This document shows positions 14,978 to 21,969 of a DNA stretch of 31,853 nt, piece after piece. A model generated the notes under the pieces. That model did not search any database and was not told the DNA's origin. It saw nothing but the letters and a program-made list of their open reading frames with translations. The position numbers were made by a program, and so were the translations under genes. The stretch is from a virus: the IMG/VR virus record IMGVR_UViG_3300038425_000058, positions 1 through 31,853 of that record, one strand, 5' to 3'. Within the stretch, counting starts at the first letter, position 1. Each line of letters opens with the position of its first letter.

Positions 14978-16093
14978 CCGTCGTGGGATGGCTGCGTTCT
15001 GGATCAGGGTCATCCACCGGTTCTCGCCTTCCACCGAGATTCCGCAGGCTTCCGCAGGGGTCTTTCCCTTCAGGGCCTCATGCTCCCGGATGAAGTTGTG
15101 GTAAATCTGATACCCTGGAAGGATCGGGGTATCAACCTTCTTCAGTCCCCGCATGACCTTCTCCCGGTCACGGATCTCCCCGTTGATCCTTTCCATCTTG
15201 TTATTGTTCGCCGGGGTGCTGAACTGGATCGCGCTGATGTGCCGTGACTTCGGGGCGGTCACGGTGCCGAACTCCTTTCTAAAAGCATCCTTGTATGCCT
15301 GCAACCCATCGGTGATGAGGATACCCGGTCTCTTCCTGGCGACCTCCTGCCCGGCATGGAGGAGGCCCGCCGCGTCATGGGAATACTTCGTCCCCGCGAC
15401 TTCTTGAGCAATCCAGTATCGGGTCTCGTCGTCCATGAGGGCAAAGAGGTATTTCATATCCCCCCGGATCCTGACATAGAGTTCATCAGCCCTCCAGGTA
15501 TCGCCGAGCTGGGGCTGAAGCTTCTCGATGTATTTTTCCATCAGGGCGGTATATTTCGAGATCCACTTATAGACGGTGACATGGGAGACCGAGACCCCGC
15601 GAAGCTTGAGGGCCTTCGTGACGTTCCGAAGGGAAAGCCCGCTGAAGTAGAGCTGCATCGCAGAGGTAATATCCTGCGGTCCCTTCTTCATGTATTCAAA
15701 CCCGACATTCAAAGTGAAGTGCTGGAGACAGTCCTTGCAGAAAAATACCTGAATATCTCCATAGGCGTTGTATCGGATACCGTCCTTCACGATATTGGAG
15801 GAACCGCAGAGGATACACGCACCCTCGGCGAGTGGAGCGATCCGCACCATTTCAACCTCTTTCCTGATGGCGACGCTGAACTCCACGGCCCAGATATGCT
15901 TGCATTTCGCGCCCCGGGTCACATGATCCGGGCAGGTGCATCTCCACCCGATCTCCGTGTGGGTGACTTCATAGGCCCCGGGGCCGGACTGCGAGCGCAC
16001 CAGATAGAGGTCTTTCGTAATCCGCTTTATCTGCCCCATCTTCTCCGCGATCTCCTTTCCGCGTTCTTCCCTGGTTGTTGTTAGTCTCTGCAT
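14951..16093 (-). CDS. DDE transposase with SWIM and zinc ribbon domains
   Basis: A 380-residue protein. N-terminal SWIM zinc finger CTCPDHVTRGAKCKH (52-66), zinc ribbon with CxxC at 93/96 and 119/122, helix-turn-helix-like 'SLRNVTKALKLRGVSVSHVTVYKWI' (about 154-178), then a DDE domain. Asp203 in WRADELY, Asp262 in ITDGLQAY and Glu301 in NNNKMERINGEIRDR are the likely catalytic acids, followed by MRGLK. Length and motifs appear intact. Transposases with SWIM and this DDE layout are, from memory, frequent in methanogenic archaea. A TATA-like AGTAATATAC (about 16121-16130) lies about 30 bases before the start on the - strand. Gene orientation opposes the viral operons. Confidence 0.85.
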   Translation of the reverse strand: MQRLTTTREERGKEIAEKMGQIKRITKDLYLVRSQSGPGAYEVTHTEIGWRCTCPDHVTRGAKCKHIWAVEFSVAIRKEVEMVRIAPLAEGACILCGSSNIVKDGIRYNAYGDIQVFFCKDCLQHFTLNVGFEYMKKGPQDITSAMQLYFSGLSLRNVTKALKLRGVSVSHVTVYKWISKYTALMEKYIEKLQPQLGDTWRADELYVRIRGDMKYLFALMDDETRYWIAQEVAGTKYSHDAAGLLHAGQEVARKRPGILITDGLQAYKDAFRKEFGTVTAPKSRHISAIQFSTPANNNKMERINGEIRDREKVMRGLKKVDTPILPGYQIYHNFIREHEALKGKTPAEACGISVEGENRWMTLIQNAAIPRRLTGEAIPH

Positions 16094-16139
16094 CTTTACC
16101 GCCTGTAACTTACCTGTTCTGTATATTACTTAATAGGTT

Positions 16140-16208
16140 ACTTGAGCATATATACCTTACGCCTGACACCGCAAACGGTATATACCTTAAGAGTGATACA
16201 TAACCCAC
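16140..16208 (+). promoter_or_regulatory. promoter of the ParB operon with direct repeats
   Basis: TATATACCTTA occurs at 16149-16159 and again at 16179-16189, exactly 30 bases apart. The second copy is a good TATA box 28 bases before ATG 16209, giving a leaderless start. The first may be an operator or second TATA box. The motif differs from the TATAGTATAG promoters, so this operon may be separately controlled. Confidence 0.6.
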
Positions 16209-16361
16209 ATGGCAACGAAGGTGAAACTCCAGGTTGAAGGGAACCGCTGCGAGCGTTGCGGCCACGAGTGGACTCCCATTGGAAAGGAGATGCCCACGGT
16301 CTGTCCGAAGTGTAAAAGCCCGTATTGGAACCGGCCCCGGAGGACAGAGAACCATGAATGA
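16209..16361 (+). CDS. small zinc ribbon protein
   Basis: A 50-residue basic protein with one zinc ribbon: CERCG (14-18) and CPKCK (33-37), about 19 residues apart. ATG 16209 has no ribosome binding site and sits where a leaderless transcript would begin. It is the first gene of the ParB operon and overlaps the next gene by 8 bases. Such viral zinc ribbons often bind nucleic acids or transcription factors; the exact role is unknown. Confidence 0.75.
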   Translation: MATKVKLQVEGNRCERCGHEWTPIGKEMPTVCPKCKSPYWNRPRRTENHE

Positions 16362-16596
16362 GCCGAAGGTCATTTCCATCTTCCAGCTCGCATATCTCAA
16401 GCGAGAATATCCCGTTGAGTATGCCGAAGCCGTGAAAAAGATCCAGAATGGGGAGCTGATCGCCGGAGAACCTTTCATCCGCCCGGCCATCGTCCCAAGG
16501 AATATCTATGACGATGCGGGAAAGGAGCCGAGTTTTAAGGGACTCTATGACTCACTGGAATATCGCGGGGCCATTGTCATTGAGAGGGAGGCATAA
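16354..16596 (+). CDS. hypothetical protein
   Basis: An 80-residue protein starting at ATG 16354 inside the end of the zinc ribbon gene (in-frame codons exist upstream but lack a good start). Helical N-terminal half (FQLAYLKREYPVEYAEAVKKIQNGEL), then a polar C-terminal half with strands. I do not recognise it. Stop overlaps the next start by one base (TAATG). Confidence 0.65.
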   Translation: MNEPKVISIFQLAYLKREYPVEYAEAVKKIQNGELIAGEPFIRPAIVPRNIYDDAGKEPSFKGLYDSLEYRGAIVIEREA

Positions 16597-17024
16597 TGGA
16601 CGAAGTTCAAAAACTCCAGGGCCTCGCAGATTTGATTGACGAAATGAGGAGGCTCAAAACCCCATTCAATGCGGTAATTATACCATCAGGAGTACTCGGG
16701 AATGTTCTCGATGTTGCCCGTCTTAAACTTGTGGATAACGCAACGGAATGGGAGGCGTGTTATGAAACTGGAACTTACGATCTCTGGAAGGATGGGGATT
16801 TAGTCGAATATGACCTCTCGCGTTCACAAGCAGCTCAACGCCTGATTGATGAATACCGGAAAGCGAAAATGGAGAAAATGGTTCGGCGAATGAAGGATGA
16901 GATCAAAGAACTTCTGGTTATTCCCAGCGAAGTTTACCGGGCTCTCCCTGAGCTGGAACGCCTCGCTGCCGATGCTTTACAGCAAACGGGGAAAGTAATC
17001 ATCCAGGAGGAAAAACATGAGTGA
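16596..17024 (+). CDS. hypothetical protein
   Basis: A 142-residue alpha/beta protein. N-terminal part (LADLIDEMRRLKTPFNAVIIPSG) suggests helix and strand. The C-terminal half has two helices (RSQAAQRLIDEYRKAKMEKMVRRMKDEI and LPELERLAADALQQ). Not recognised. It overlaps the ParB-like start by 8 bases, implying translational coupling; the AGGAGG near its end serves the next gene. Confidence 0.7.
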   Translation: MDEVQKLQGLADLIDEMRRLKTPFNAVIIPSGVLGNVLDVARLKLVDNATEWEACYETGTYDLWKDGDLVEYDLSRSQAAQRLIDEYRKAKMEKMVRRMKDEIKELLVIPSEVYRALPELERLAADALQQTGKVIIQEEKHE

Positions 17025-18354
17025 CAAGATCGCGTTATCGAAGATCACCCCGGCCCCATTCCAGTCAAGGAAGGAATTTAACCCCGTAAAGCTGCAAGAA
17101 CTCGCCGATTCCATGAGGGAACAGGGCCTCATCGAACCAATCATCGTGAGGCCCTTGGATGGCGGGTATCAGCTCATCGCAGGGGAGCGCCGGTTCCGTG
17201 CCGCTAAGCTCCTCGGATGGAAGGATATCCGGGCCGAAATCTGCCCGATGGATGACATGGAGGCCGAGGAGAAATCCGTGGTGGAGAACGTCCACCGTGG
17301 GGATCTCAAGGGTCAGGAGCTGGAGGATATTGTTTATGACCTCTGGCAAAAGGGAAAAGAGCTGAAGAGATATGGGGGGGCCTCCGGGGAGCAATCAATG
17401 GAAGTCCTCTCAAAACGGCTCGGATGGGAAAGGGGACGAGCAAGCGAGATTGTTCGCGCGAAGGAGGCGCGTGAGCGGCTTGGATTTAAAGTCGTCGGAG
17501 ACGAGAAGAAGAAGGTTACTACCGACGATCTGATTAAAACCAGGGGGATTGAGAACGACGCAGATCGCAAGACACTTATTGAAAAGAAGGTCGATGGCTC
17601 AATCAAACAGGGAGACCTTGAGCAATATGCCCAGACGGTGAAGGAATCCCCCAAGGCCGTGAAGGAGGCTGTCCTTGACAAACCCAAGACCTTCACCCCG
17701 AAGGTCGCCGAAGGTCTCTCGAAGCTGCCCGAGGAATCCCAGGCAGGGACCATCGCCGCGATCAAGAAGGGAAAGATGGACGAGGAAAAGGCCGTCCAGC
17801 TCACCAAGACAGTGAAGGAATCCCCCAAGGCCGTGAAAGAGGCCGTCCTGGAGAACCCGGAACGCTTCACCCCGAAGGTCGCCGAAGAGCTATCAAAGCT
17901 CCCCACCGAGGAGGGGCAGAAGTCCACCATCGACGCCATCAAAAAGCATCGGCTCGAAGAGGGGGAGGCGGTCGAGCTCACAAAGATGATGGACAAGCAG
18001 ATGGCCTATGCCAAGGAACACGAGGTCGAGCTGGAGGAGAAGGCCCGCGAGTTCGCCGCCCTCCTGAAAGAATGGGAGAGGGAACGGGCAAAGGGGCAAT
18101 CGACGCCCGGGAGGATTCGGGTGGGTCATGCCTTCCGTAACATCATGGCCCACATGGGGATCGTCCACGAGATCGAAAGCTCATCCGGGAGCTGCACCTG
18201 CCCGCATTGCGGGAAGGAAGCATCGCAATATCTCCGGTGGACTTGCTGTGATGAGGGAAAGAATGAAACGCTCGCCCAGGCATTCGAGGATGCCAAGCGA
18301 CAGCATGAGGCTATCGTGAAAGAGGAAACCAAGAAAACCGTGAGGTGGAAGTGA
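17017..18354 (+). CDS. ParB-like protein with internal repeats and C-terminal zinc finger
   Basis: A 445-residue protein. Residues 1-100 form a ParB/Spo0J N-terminal domain: ITPAPFQSRKEF, 'ELADSMREQGLIEPIIVRP' and the box GERRFRA (56-62), which in ParB proteins contacts CTP, then ENVHRGDL. A helix-turn-helix-like region follows (about 125-148). Residues 207-264 and 265-322 are tandem 58-residue repeats (TVKESPKAVKEAVL ... FTPKVAE.LSKLP). A charged helix (about 330-358) and Cys-rich end (CTCPHC at 393-398, CC at 410-411) follow. No ParA is present. Roles could be DNA segregation, replication or regulation. Binding sites were not located. Confidence 0.85.
   Translation: MSDKIALSKITPAPFQSRKEFNPVKLQELADSMREQGLIEPIIVRPLDGGYQLIAGERRFRAAKLLGWKDIRAEICPMDDMEAEEKSVVENVHRGDLKGQELEDIVYDLWQKGKELKRYGGASGEQSMEVLSKRLGWERGRASEIVRAKEARERLGFKVVGDEKKKVTTDDLIKTRGIENDADRKTLIEKKVDGSIKQGDLEQYAQTVKESPKAVKEAVLDKPKTFTPKVAEGLSKLPEESQAGTIAAIKKGKMDEEKAVQLTKTVKESPKAVKEAVLENPERFTPKVAEELSKLPTEEGQKSTIDAIKKHRLEEGEAVELTKMMDKQMAYAKEHEVELEEKAREFAALLKEWERERAKGQSTPGRIRVGHAFRNIMAHMGIVHEIESSSGSCTCPHCGKEASQYLRWTCCDEGKNETLAQAFEDAKRQHEAIVKEETKKTVRWK
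17635..17982 (+). repeat. two tandem 174-base repeats in the ParB-like gene
   Basis: The copies (17635-17808, 17809-17982) encode the 58-residue repeats. Long stretches are nearly identical in DNA (GTGAAGGAATCCCCCAAGG is shared exactly), so the duplication looks recent or kept similar by gene conversion. Confidence 0.8.
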
Positions 18355-19154
18355 TGAAATACGCCTTCAATGACCCGCAGTATCCGCGCCTGATCGACGT
18401 GCTGCCGGTCCTCTCTCTTCAGAGGGTGGTGAGGCCAGATCTCAAGATCGGGTATGCCTCCCTCTCAACGTCGATGGAGAACTCCAAGTCCGTTGAACAG
18501 ACCGTCAGCCATGGGGATCATACCGAGTTCGGCACCCTGGAGATTGACCGGGTGGACAAGACGAAGATCAACTTCTATTTCGGAAGCCCCGATCCGTCAT
18601 TCCCGCCCGAGCTCACCCTGAAGCCGAAGGAGATCACCGATGACCTCTCGGATGCTCTCGGGGGCCTCCCCGAGCTCCAGAAGGGTATCGAGGACATTGT
18701 GATCAAGGAGATCAGCATGGTAGAGGAGATCCCCCGGGGTATCCCCCGAGAGGGTCCACTTGAGGAGGTGGACCGCCTCTATCTCCAACAGGTCTCCCGG
18801 GGGAACTTCAACAAGAAAATCGGGCAGGTCACCGGGATCTCCCTGGCAAACCCCTATCACATGGCCGCCGTGGGACTGATGAACAACTGCAATCTGAAGC
18901 CCGCCATGCCCCTCGTCAAGCGAATGCGGTCAATCGAGGAGACCACATGGATCGGGGGGTTCCGAAAGAACGTCCTCATCGGGTATCAGGAGATGGGCCG
19001 TGCCCTGGTGGAGCTCATCCAGAACTCCCTCGCCATCAATCGGTGGTGGCAGGATCTCGCAACCCTCCATGAGTTCCAGTTCCCGATAGATCACCGGGTC
19101 ATGGACGGACACCTTTACTGCCTCGTGAAAGAGGGGCGGTTCATTCCCCTGTAA
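18354..19154 (+). CDS. hypothetical protein
   Basis: A 266-residue protein that starts at ATG 18354 overlapping the ParB stop (GTG 18345 is an alternative). It has a mixed alpha/beta N-terminal half, an acidic stretch near 85-140, and a C-terminal half with FRKNVLIGYQEMGRALVELIQNSL and NRWWQDLATLHEFQFPIDHRV. No catalytic motif or membrane segment is visible. Operon position suggests it works with the ParB-like protein. I do not recognise it. Confidence 0.75.
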   Translation: MKYAFNDPQYPRLIDVLPVLSLQRVVRPDLKIGYASLSTSMENSKSVEQTVSHGDHTEFGTLEIDRVDKTKINFYFGSPDPSFPPELTLKPKEITDDLSDALGGLPELQKGIEDIVIKEISMVEEIPRGIPREGPLEEVDRLYLQQVSRGNFNKKIGQVTGISLANPYHMAAVGLMNNCNLKPAMPLVKRMRSIEETTWIGGFRKNVLIGYQEMGRALVELIQNSLAINRWWQDLATLHEFQFPIDHRVMDGHLYCLVKEGRFIPL

Positions 19155-19166
19155 CCTTTTCTTTAC
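19155..19166 (+). terminator. T-rich terminator of the ParB operon
   Basis: CCTTTTCTTTAC immediately follows the stop of the last ParB-operon gene and precedes the next promoter by about 70 bases. Weak T run, no stem; assigned by position. Confidence 0.35.
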
Positions 19167-19224
19167 ATCCCACGCCGATTAACAGCTCGTTCTATCCCAC
19201 AACAAGTTACCAGAACCGGGATGT

Positions 19225-19275
19225 ATCACATTTATATAGTATAGAGTAGTATAGGGACATATCACAGCCGAGGTG
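19225..19275 (+). promoter_or_regulatory. archaeal promoter P2 of the early/accessory operon
   Basis: TATA box TTTATATA at 19231-19238, identical to P1, followed by TATAGTATAG (19235-19244) and AGTAGTATAGGGAC. ATAGGGAC (19251-19258) recurs at P3 (28311-28318). Transcription should start near 19260-19265. A GAGGTGA lies at 19270-19275, about 20 bases from the first ATG, too far for an ideal ribosome binding site. Region 19155-19295 holds nothing else visible. Confidence 0.7.
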
Positions 19276-19295
19276 AAAAAACGAGCGACGAACTG

Positions 19296-19436
19296 ATGAA
19301 GTCCTTCCGGCACACGCCGCGAAGCCTCGCCATCATGAAGGCCCTCGAAGAGAGGGGCGTCGGCGAGGACGCGACCGACAGGATCCGGAAGGCGATTGAG
19401 TGCCTGGGAAAGAAGCACGGGGTGAAGGTCGAATGA
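19296..19436 (+). CDS. small hypothetical protein
   Basis: 46 residues from ATG 19296. Basic and helical (RSLAIMKALEERG, ATDRIRKAIECLG). Upstream in-frame codons (GEKTSDEL) look protein-like and sit behind the GAGGTGA, so a non-standard start further upstream is possible, but no ATG/GTG/TTG is present there. First gene after P2; it overlaps the next gene by 4 bases. Confidence 0.5.
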   Translation: MKSFRHTPRSLAIMKALEERGVGEDATDRIRKAIECLGKKHGVKVE

Positions 19437-19561
19437 TCCCGATCCCCGTGGAGGTATCTCGCGCCAGCTTCGAGGCCCACTATCAGGGGCGCGAGGCTTT
19501 CGCGGGGCTCCTCCTCGAGTATGGAATCGTGAAGATCCGAGATGAGAAACATGACACCTGA
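19433..19561 (+). CDS. small hypothetical protein
   Basis: 42 residues starting in an ATGA overlap with the preceding gene and ending inside the next one. Contains 'IPVEVSRASFEAHYQGREAFAGLLLEYGIVKI'; short strand-helix-strand character. Coding is supported by overlap spacing, codon composition and operon continuity, not by a known family. Confidence 0.5.
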   Translation: MIPIPVEVSRASFEAHYQGREAFAGLLLEYGIVKIRDEKHDT

Positions 19562-19982
19562 AAAAGCAGCACGGGGGGGCCCGGTTGAAGCCTGCCACCC
19601 CAAGGAAGTATCGACGGGCACCGATTTTAAGGTATGCCCATGTGGGAAGCACTACATCCAGGGCACCGTGAAGGAGAAGCAGTGCCCGGCCTGCAATGCC
19701 CGCGAGCTCGCGGAACTTGCCGAGGACATCCCCGCGGTCATGTTCCACTGCCCGAACTGCGGGCTCGAATTCCAGGATGAGAGCGACGATCCCGATCTGG
19801 CCGGGGGAGATGGCGATCTGCCTCCGGTGCGGCTGCGAGGTGCAGGTATGACCCCCCAGGATCGCCAAAAGGCATTCCAGGATGAGATCCGCCGGCGCGC
19901 CTCCTGTCCCTACTCGGACCCCGTGAAGCAGCGCATGGACGGGCGGCTCGGAAGGGGCGAGCGCCTCCAGGGGATGACCTGA
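19542..19982 (+). CDS. zinc ribbon protein, possibly frameshifted; may be two genes
   Basis: 146 residues as read. First zinc ribbon CPCGKHYIQGTVKEKQCPAC (about 32-51) is complete. A second begins CPNCGLEF (about 70-77) but its partner cysteines appear only in the +1 frame, where codons before 19851 read ICLRCGCEVQV and stop exactly at GTATGA. In that reading a separate 44-residue gene starts at ATG 19848 (MTPQDRQKAFQDEIRRRA...). A one-base indel between about 19770 and 19815 is therefore likely. Nucleic-acid-binding function is probable but unknown. Confidence 0.6.
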   Translation: MRNMTPEKAARGGPVEACHPKEVSTGTDFKVCPCGKHYIQGTVKEKQCPACNARELAELAEDIPAVMFHCPNCGLEFQDESDDPDLAGGDGDLPPVRLRGAGMTPQDRQKAFQDEIRRRASCPYSDPVKQRMDGRLGRGERLQGMT

Positions 19983-20480
19983 ATGGCAAAGACTCCGACC
20001 CACCGACTTCCAGAGGAGACCATGACCCCGGGGGAGGAAGCCCGCGAGCTGCGGAAAGAGCCCCTCCCGCCCGGCGAAGAGGATGAGCACATCCTCACGC
20101 GGATCTACACAGTCGACAACCTCATCGAGACAACCAAGCGGGACCTCGCCGCCCTCCAGACGGAGCGGGCGGGCCTCATCACTCGGGCCGAGGAGCTCAA
20201 CATCAAGGAGCAGGACGATCTGGTCCTCCTCTACAAGTATCGGACCACCCGGATCCTCGATGTGCGGGCCTTCAAGGAGAAGTATCCCTTGGACGCCATG
20301 ACCATCGCGGAAAAGCAGCGGGAGGAGCTCATCAGGCAGGCCGAGAAGGTCGGGGATACGATCCCGCTGACGATGGCCGATGCCCTGGTTGGCAAGGAGA
20401 AGGTCTCCGAGCTCTGCGATCTCAAGGTAGAGGGCACTCCCTACGTCCAGGCCAAGGGGGGATCCCGGTGGTCCTCATAG
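19983..20480 (+). CDS. hypothetical coiled-coil protein
   Basis: 165 residues starting at ATG 19983, immediately after the previous stop. Long charged helices (DNLIETTKRDLAALQTERAG, AFKEKYPLDAMTIAEKQREELI) predict a coiled coil. No recognised family. Its end overlaps the possible GTG start of the next, frameshifted reading frame at 20468. Confidence 0.7.
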   Translation: MAKTPTHRLPEETMTPGEEARELRKEPLPPGEEDEHILTRIYTVDNLIETTKRDLAALQTERAGLITRAEELNIKEQDDLVLLYKYRTTRILDVRAFKEKYPLDAMTIAEKQREELIRQAEKVGDTIPLTMADALVGKEKVSELCDLKVEGTPYVQAKGGSRWSS

Positions 20481-20618
20481 AAGAATACCGGATACCCTAT
20501 GCTTGCACACTCTGTCCCTTCGAAGATGATGAGCGTTGTTGGGGGGGGGGACACTCCACCACTTGATTGCTTTGAAGGTGCTCGGCGCGGATCCAGACTA
20601 CTCGGGGCGGCGGTATGA
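20468..20618 (+). pseudogene. small Cys-containing protein broken at a G10 tract
   Basis: From GTG 20468 (purine-rich AAGGGGGGA upstream) the frame reads IEEYRIPYACTLCPFEDDE and RCW, then meets ten G (20541-20550) and stops at 20564-20566. With one G fewer it would continue DTPPLDCFEGARRGS and end at 20616-20618, in a GTATGA overlap with the next gene. With one G more it would stay open to 20988. The clean stop-start overlap favours the first reading. This could be a sequencing error, a mutation or phase variation. Confidence 0.5.
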
Positions 20619-20773
20619 CCTACGAGACCGAGCGGGCCCTTGCTCGAGTGCGGGCTCACGGCCTCCGAAGGGATGCGGACCGCCTGCAGGATGTGGAGCC
20701 CATCCAGGCCCGGGAGCTCCGGGCGAGCGTCACCTGTCTTGCGGTCCTCTGGGAGCTGGAGGGATTCCTATGA
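20615..20773 (+). CDS. small hypothetical protein
   Basis: 52 residues, helical and Arg-rich (ETERALARVRAHGLRRDADRLQ, then LRASVTCLAVLWELEGF). Starts in the GTATGA overlap and ends in an overlap with the next gene (CTATGA). Overlap pattern and composition support translation; family unknown. Confidence 0.55.
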   Translation: MTYETERALARVRAHGLRRDADRLQDVEPIQARELRASVTCLAVLWELEGFL

Positions 20774-20988
20774 AGCTCCGCCTTGTTGGGAAAATCCGCC
20801 GGGCCGATACGACATGGTATGTGGCCTATTCAGAGACGGGACAGCTCGTGGAGTTCTCCCTCATGCCCGATACCTCGCCCAAGGTGGTCGGGACCCTGAA
20901 CGCGGCCCTCCCCGTCCCGGTCCGGGTAGAAAGTGTGATCGTCGACACGAATGATATCCAGAAATTTCACGCCTTAAAGGAGGCATAA
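20770..20988 (+). CDS. small hypothetical beta-rich protein
   Basis: 72 residues from ATG 20770. Strands KLRLVGKIRR, TWYVAYSETGQLVEFSLM and VRVESVIVDTN suggest a small barrel. The AAAGGAGG at its end serves the gene at 20992. It may cooperate with that OB-fold-like product; this is a positional guess. Confidence 0.6.
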   Translation: MKLRLVGKIRRADTTWYVAYSETGQLVEFSLMPDTSPKVVGTLNAALPVPVRVESVIVDTNDIQKFHALKEA

Positions 20989-20991
20989 TTC

Positions 20992-21969
20992 ATGCAAGGA
21001 ACGATTCTGAAAATCGAAGGCCAGAACATTGTCCTCTCGGTCACAGAGAAGGACGGCACAACGAAGGACAAGACCCTCTTCGCGCTCCCGGCAGTCAAGC
21101 AATATATGAGCGGGTGGATGGTCGGGGATATCCTCGAATACTCAACATCGAAGAATGACAAGGGGGCTATGTCCTTTGGCAAGAAGATCGGGACCGCGAA
21201 GACGGATGGGGCCCCGGCTCCAGCAGCAGCCCAGAAACCCACAGAGGAGAAGAAACCCGCGGGACCAAAGGAGATCTTCCAGGCGGATCTCTCGGGAGCG
21301 ACTCCGGAGACCCCGGAGGAGATCAAGAAGCGATGGGATGCCGTCTACGACCGCGTGAAGGCCATGCACCCCGAGGACCGGATCGTATGGGCCGGCAAGA
21401 TCCTGGAGGATGTAAGTCAACCTGGGAGCTGTATCCCGGATCGGATCGAGTCCCTCGCAAGGTTGGCCTTAAGGGAGAAGACCGAGGGCGATAAGATCGC
21501 TGCCCAGACCGGGCAGCCAAGCGATCCCGCGGTCCAGGCGGCGAAGACCAACGCGACCCTCCAGAAGCCCCCTGAAGGAGCCAAGGAAAAGGAGCCCGCA
21601 GCGAAGTCCAAGGAAGCCCCGCCAGCGGCCGCACCCCCCAAGGAGGTAGCGAAGCCTATCCCCCCTGCGAAGCCGGCAGAGGCCCCGCGGCCCGTTGCCC
21701 CTGGGCAGGGAAAAGTGGAGGATCTAACCGGCCGAGCGGCAGGGACCGGGCGGCCCCTCTCTGATGTGATGGAGCCAAAGCCCTACTACACAAAGACGGA
21801 CCTCTCGATCATGCGGCAGACCGCGGTGAAGGCGGCCGTGGAGCTCGTCAAGGGGCAGCCAGGGACCCTCATGCTCTGCTTCGCCGAACAGATGGAGCTG
21901 GTCCTCCACACCGCGGACAAGTTCAACGACTACATGCAGAATGGCAAGGAGGGACTCCAAAATGTGTAA
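20992..21969 (+). CDS. OB-fold-like protein with Pro/Ala linker, possible ssDNA-binding protein
   Basis: 325 residues. Residues 1-70 look like a small beta barrel (GTILKIEGQNIVLSVTEKDG, KTLFALPAVKQYM, GDILEYSTS). Residues 70-95 and 190-250 are Pro/Ala/Lys-rich linkers around a helical domain (about 98-180). The C-terminal 60 residues have 'SIMRQTAVKAAVELVKG' and 'ADKFNDYMQNG'. A C-terminal 'RQ.AlKAAVEL' helix pair followed by a 'A..F..yl' helix occurs, from memory, in phage DNA-binding and recombination-associated proteins. The role is inferred. Confidence 0.65.
   Translation: MQGTILKIEGQNIVLSVTEKDGTTKDKTLFALPAVKQYMSGWMVGDILEYSTSKNDKGAMSFGKKIGTAKTDGAPAPAAAQKPTEEKKPAGPKEIFQADLSGATPETPEEIKKRWDAVYDRVKAMHPEDRIVWAGKILEDVSQPGSCIPDRIESLARLALREKTEGDKIAAQTGQPSDPAVQAAKTNATLQKPPEGAKEKEPAAKSKEAPPAAAPPKEVAKPIPPAKPAEAPRPVAPGQGKVEDLTGRAAGTGRPLSDVMEPKPYYTKTDLSIMRQTAVKAAVELVKGQPGTLMLCFAEQMELVLHTADKFNDYMQNGKEGLQNV

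Larger units (their letters stand above)
14933..16137 (-). mobile_element. candidate insertion sequence with one transposase
   Basis: The only long - strand gene lies between the fibre block and the ParB operon. TAATAGG occurs at 14933-14939 and 16131-16137 and could be a target duplication. The left boundary GTTCTGTTAACTTA resembles IS6-type ends (GGTTCTGTTG...), but the right side lacks the inverted copy. Instead it carries GTTCTGT in the same orientation (16116-16122), followed by ACTTAAT. Boundaries are therefore tentative and the element may be decayed at one end. Confidence 0.5.

Noticed and set aside
19179-20090. 303-codon ORF on the - strand
   Set aside because: Runs antisense across P2 and several overlapping + strand genes; no promoter or ribosome binding site of its own.
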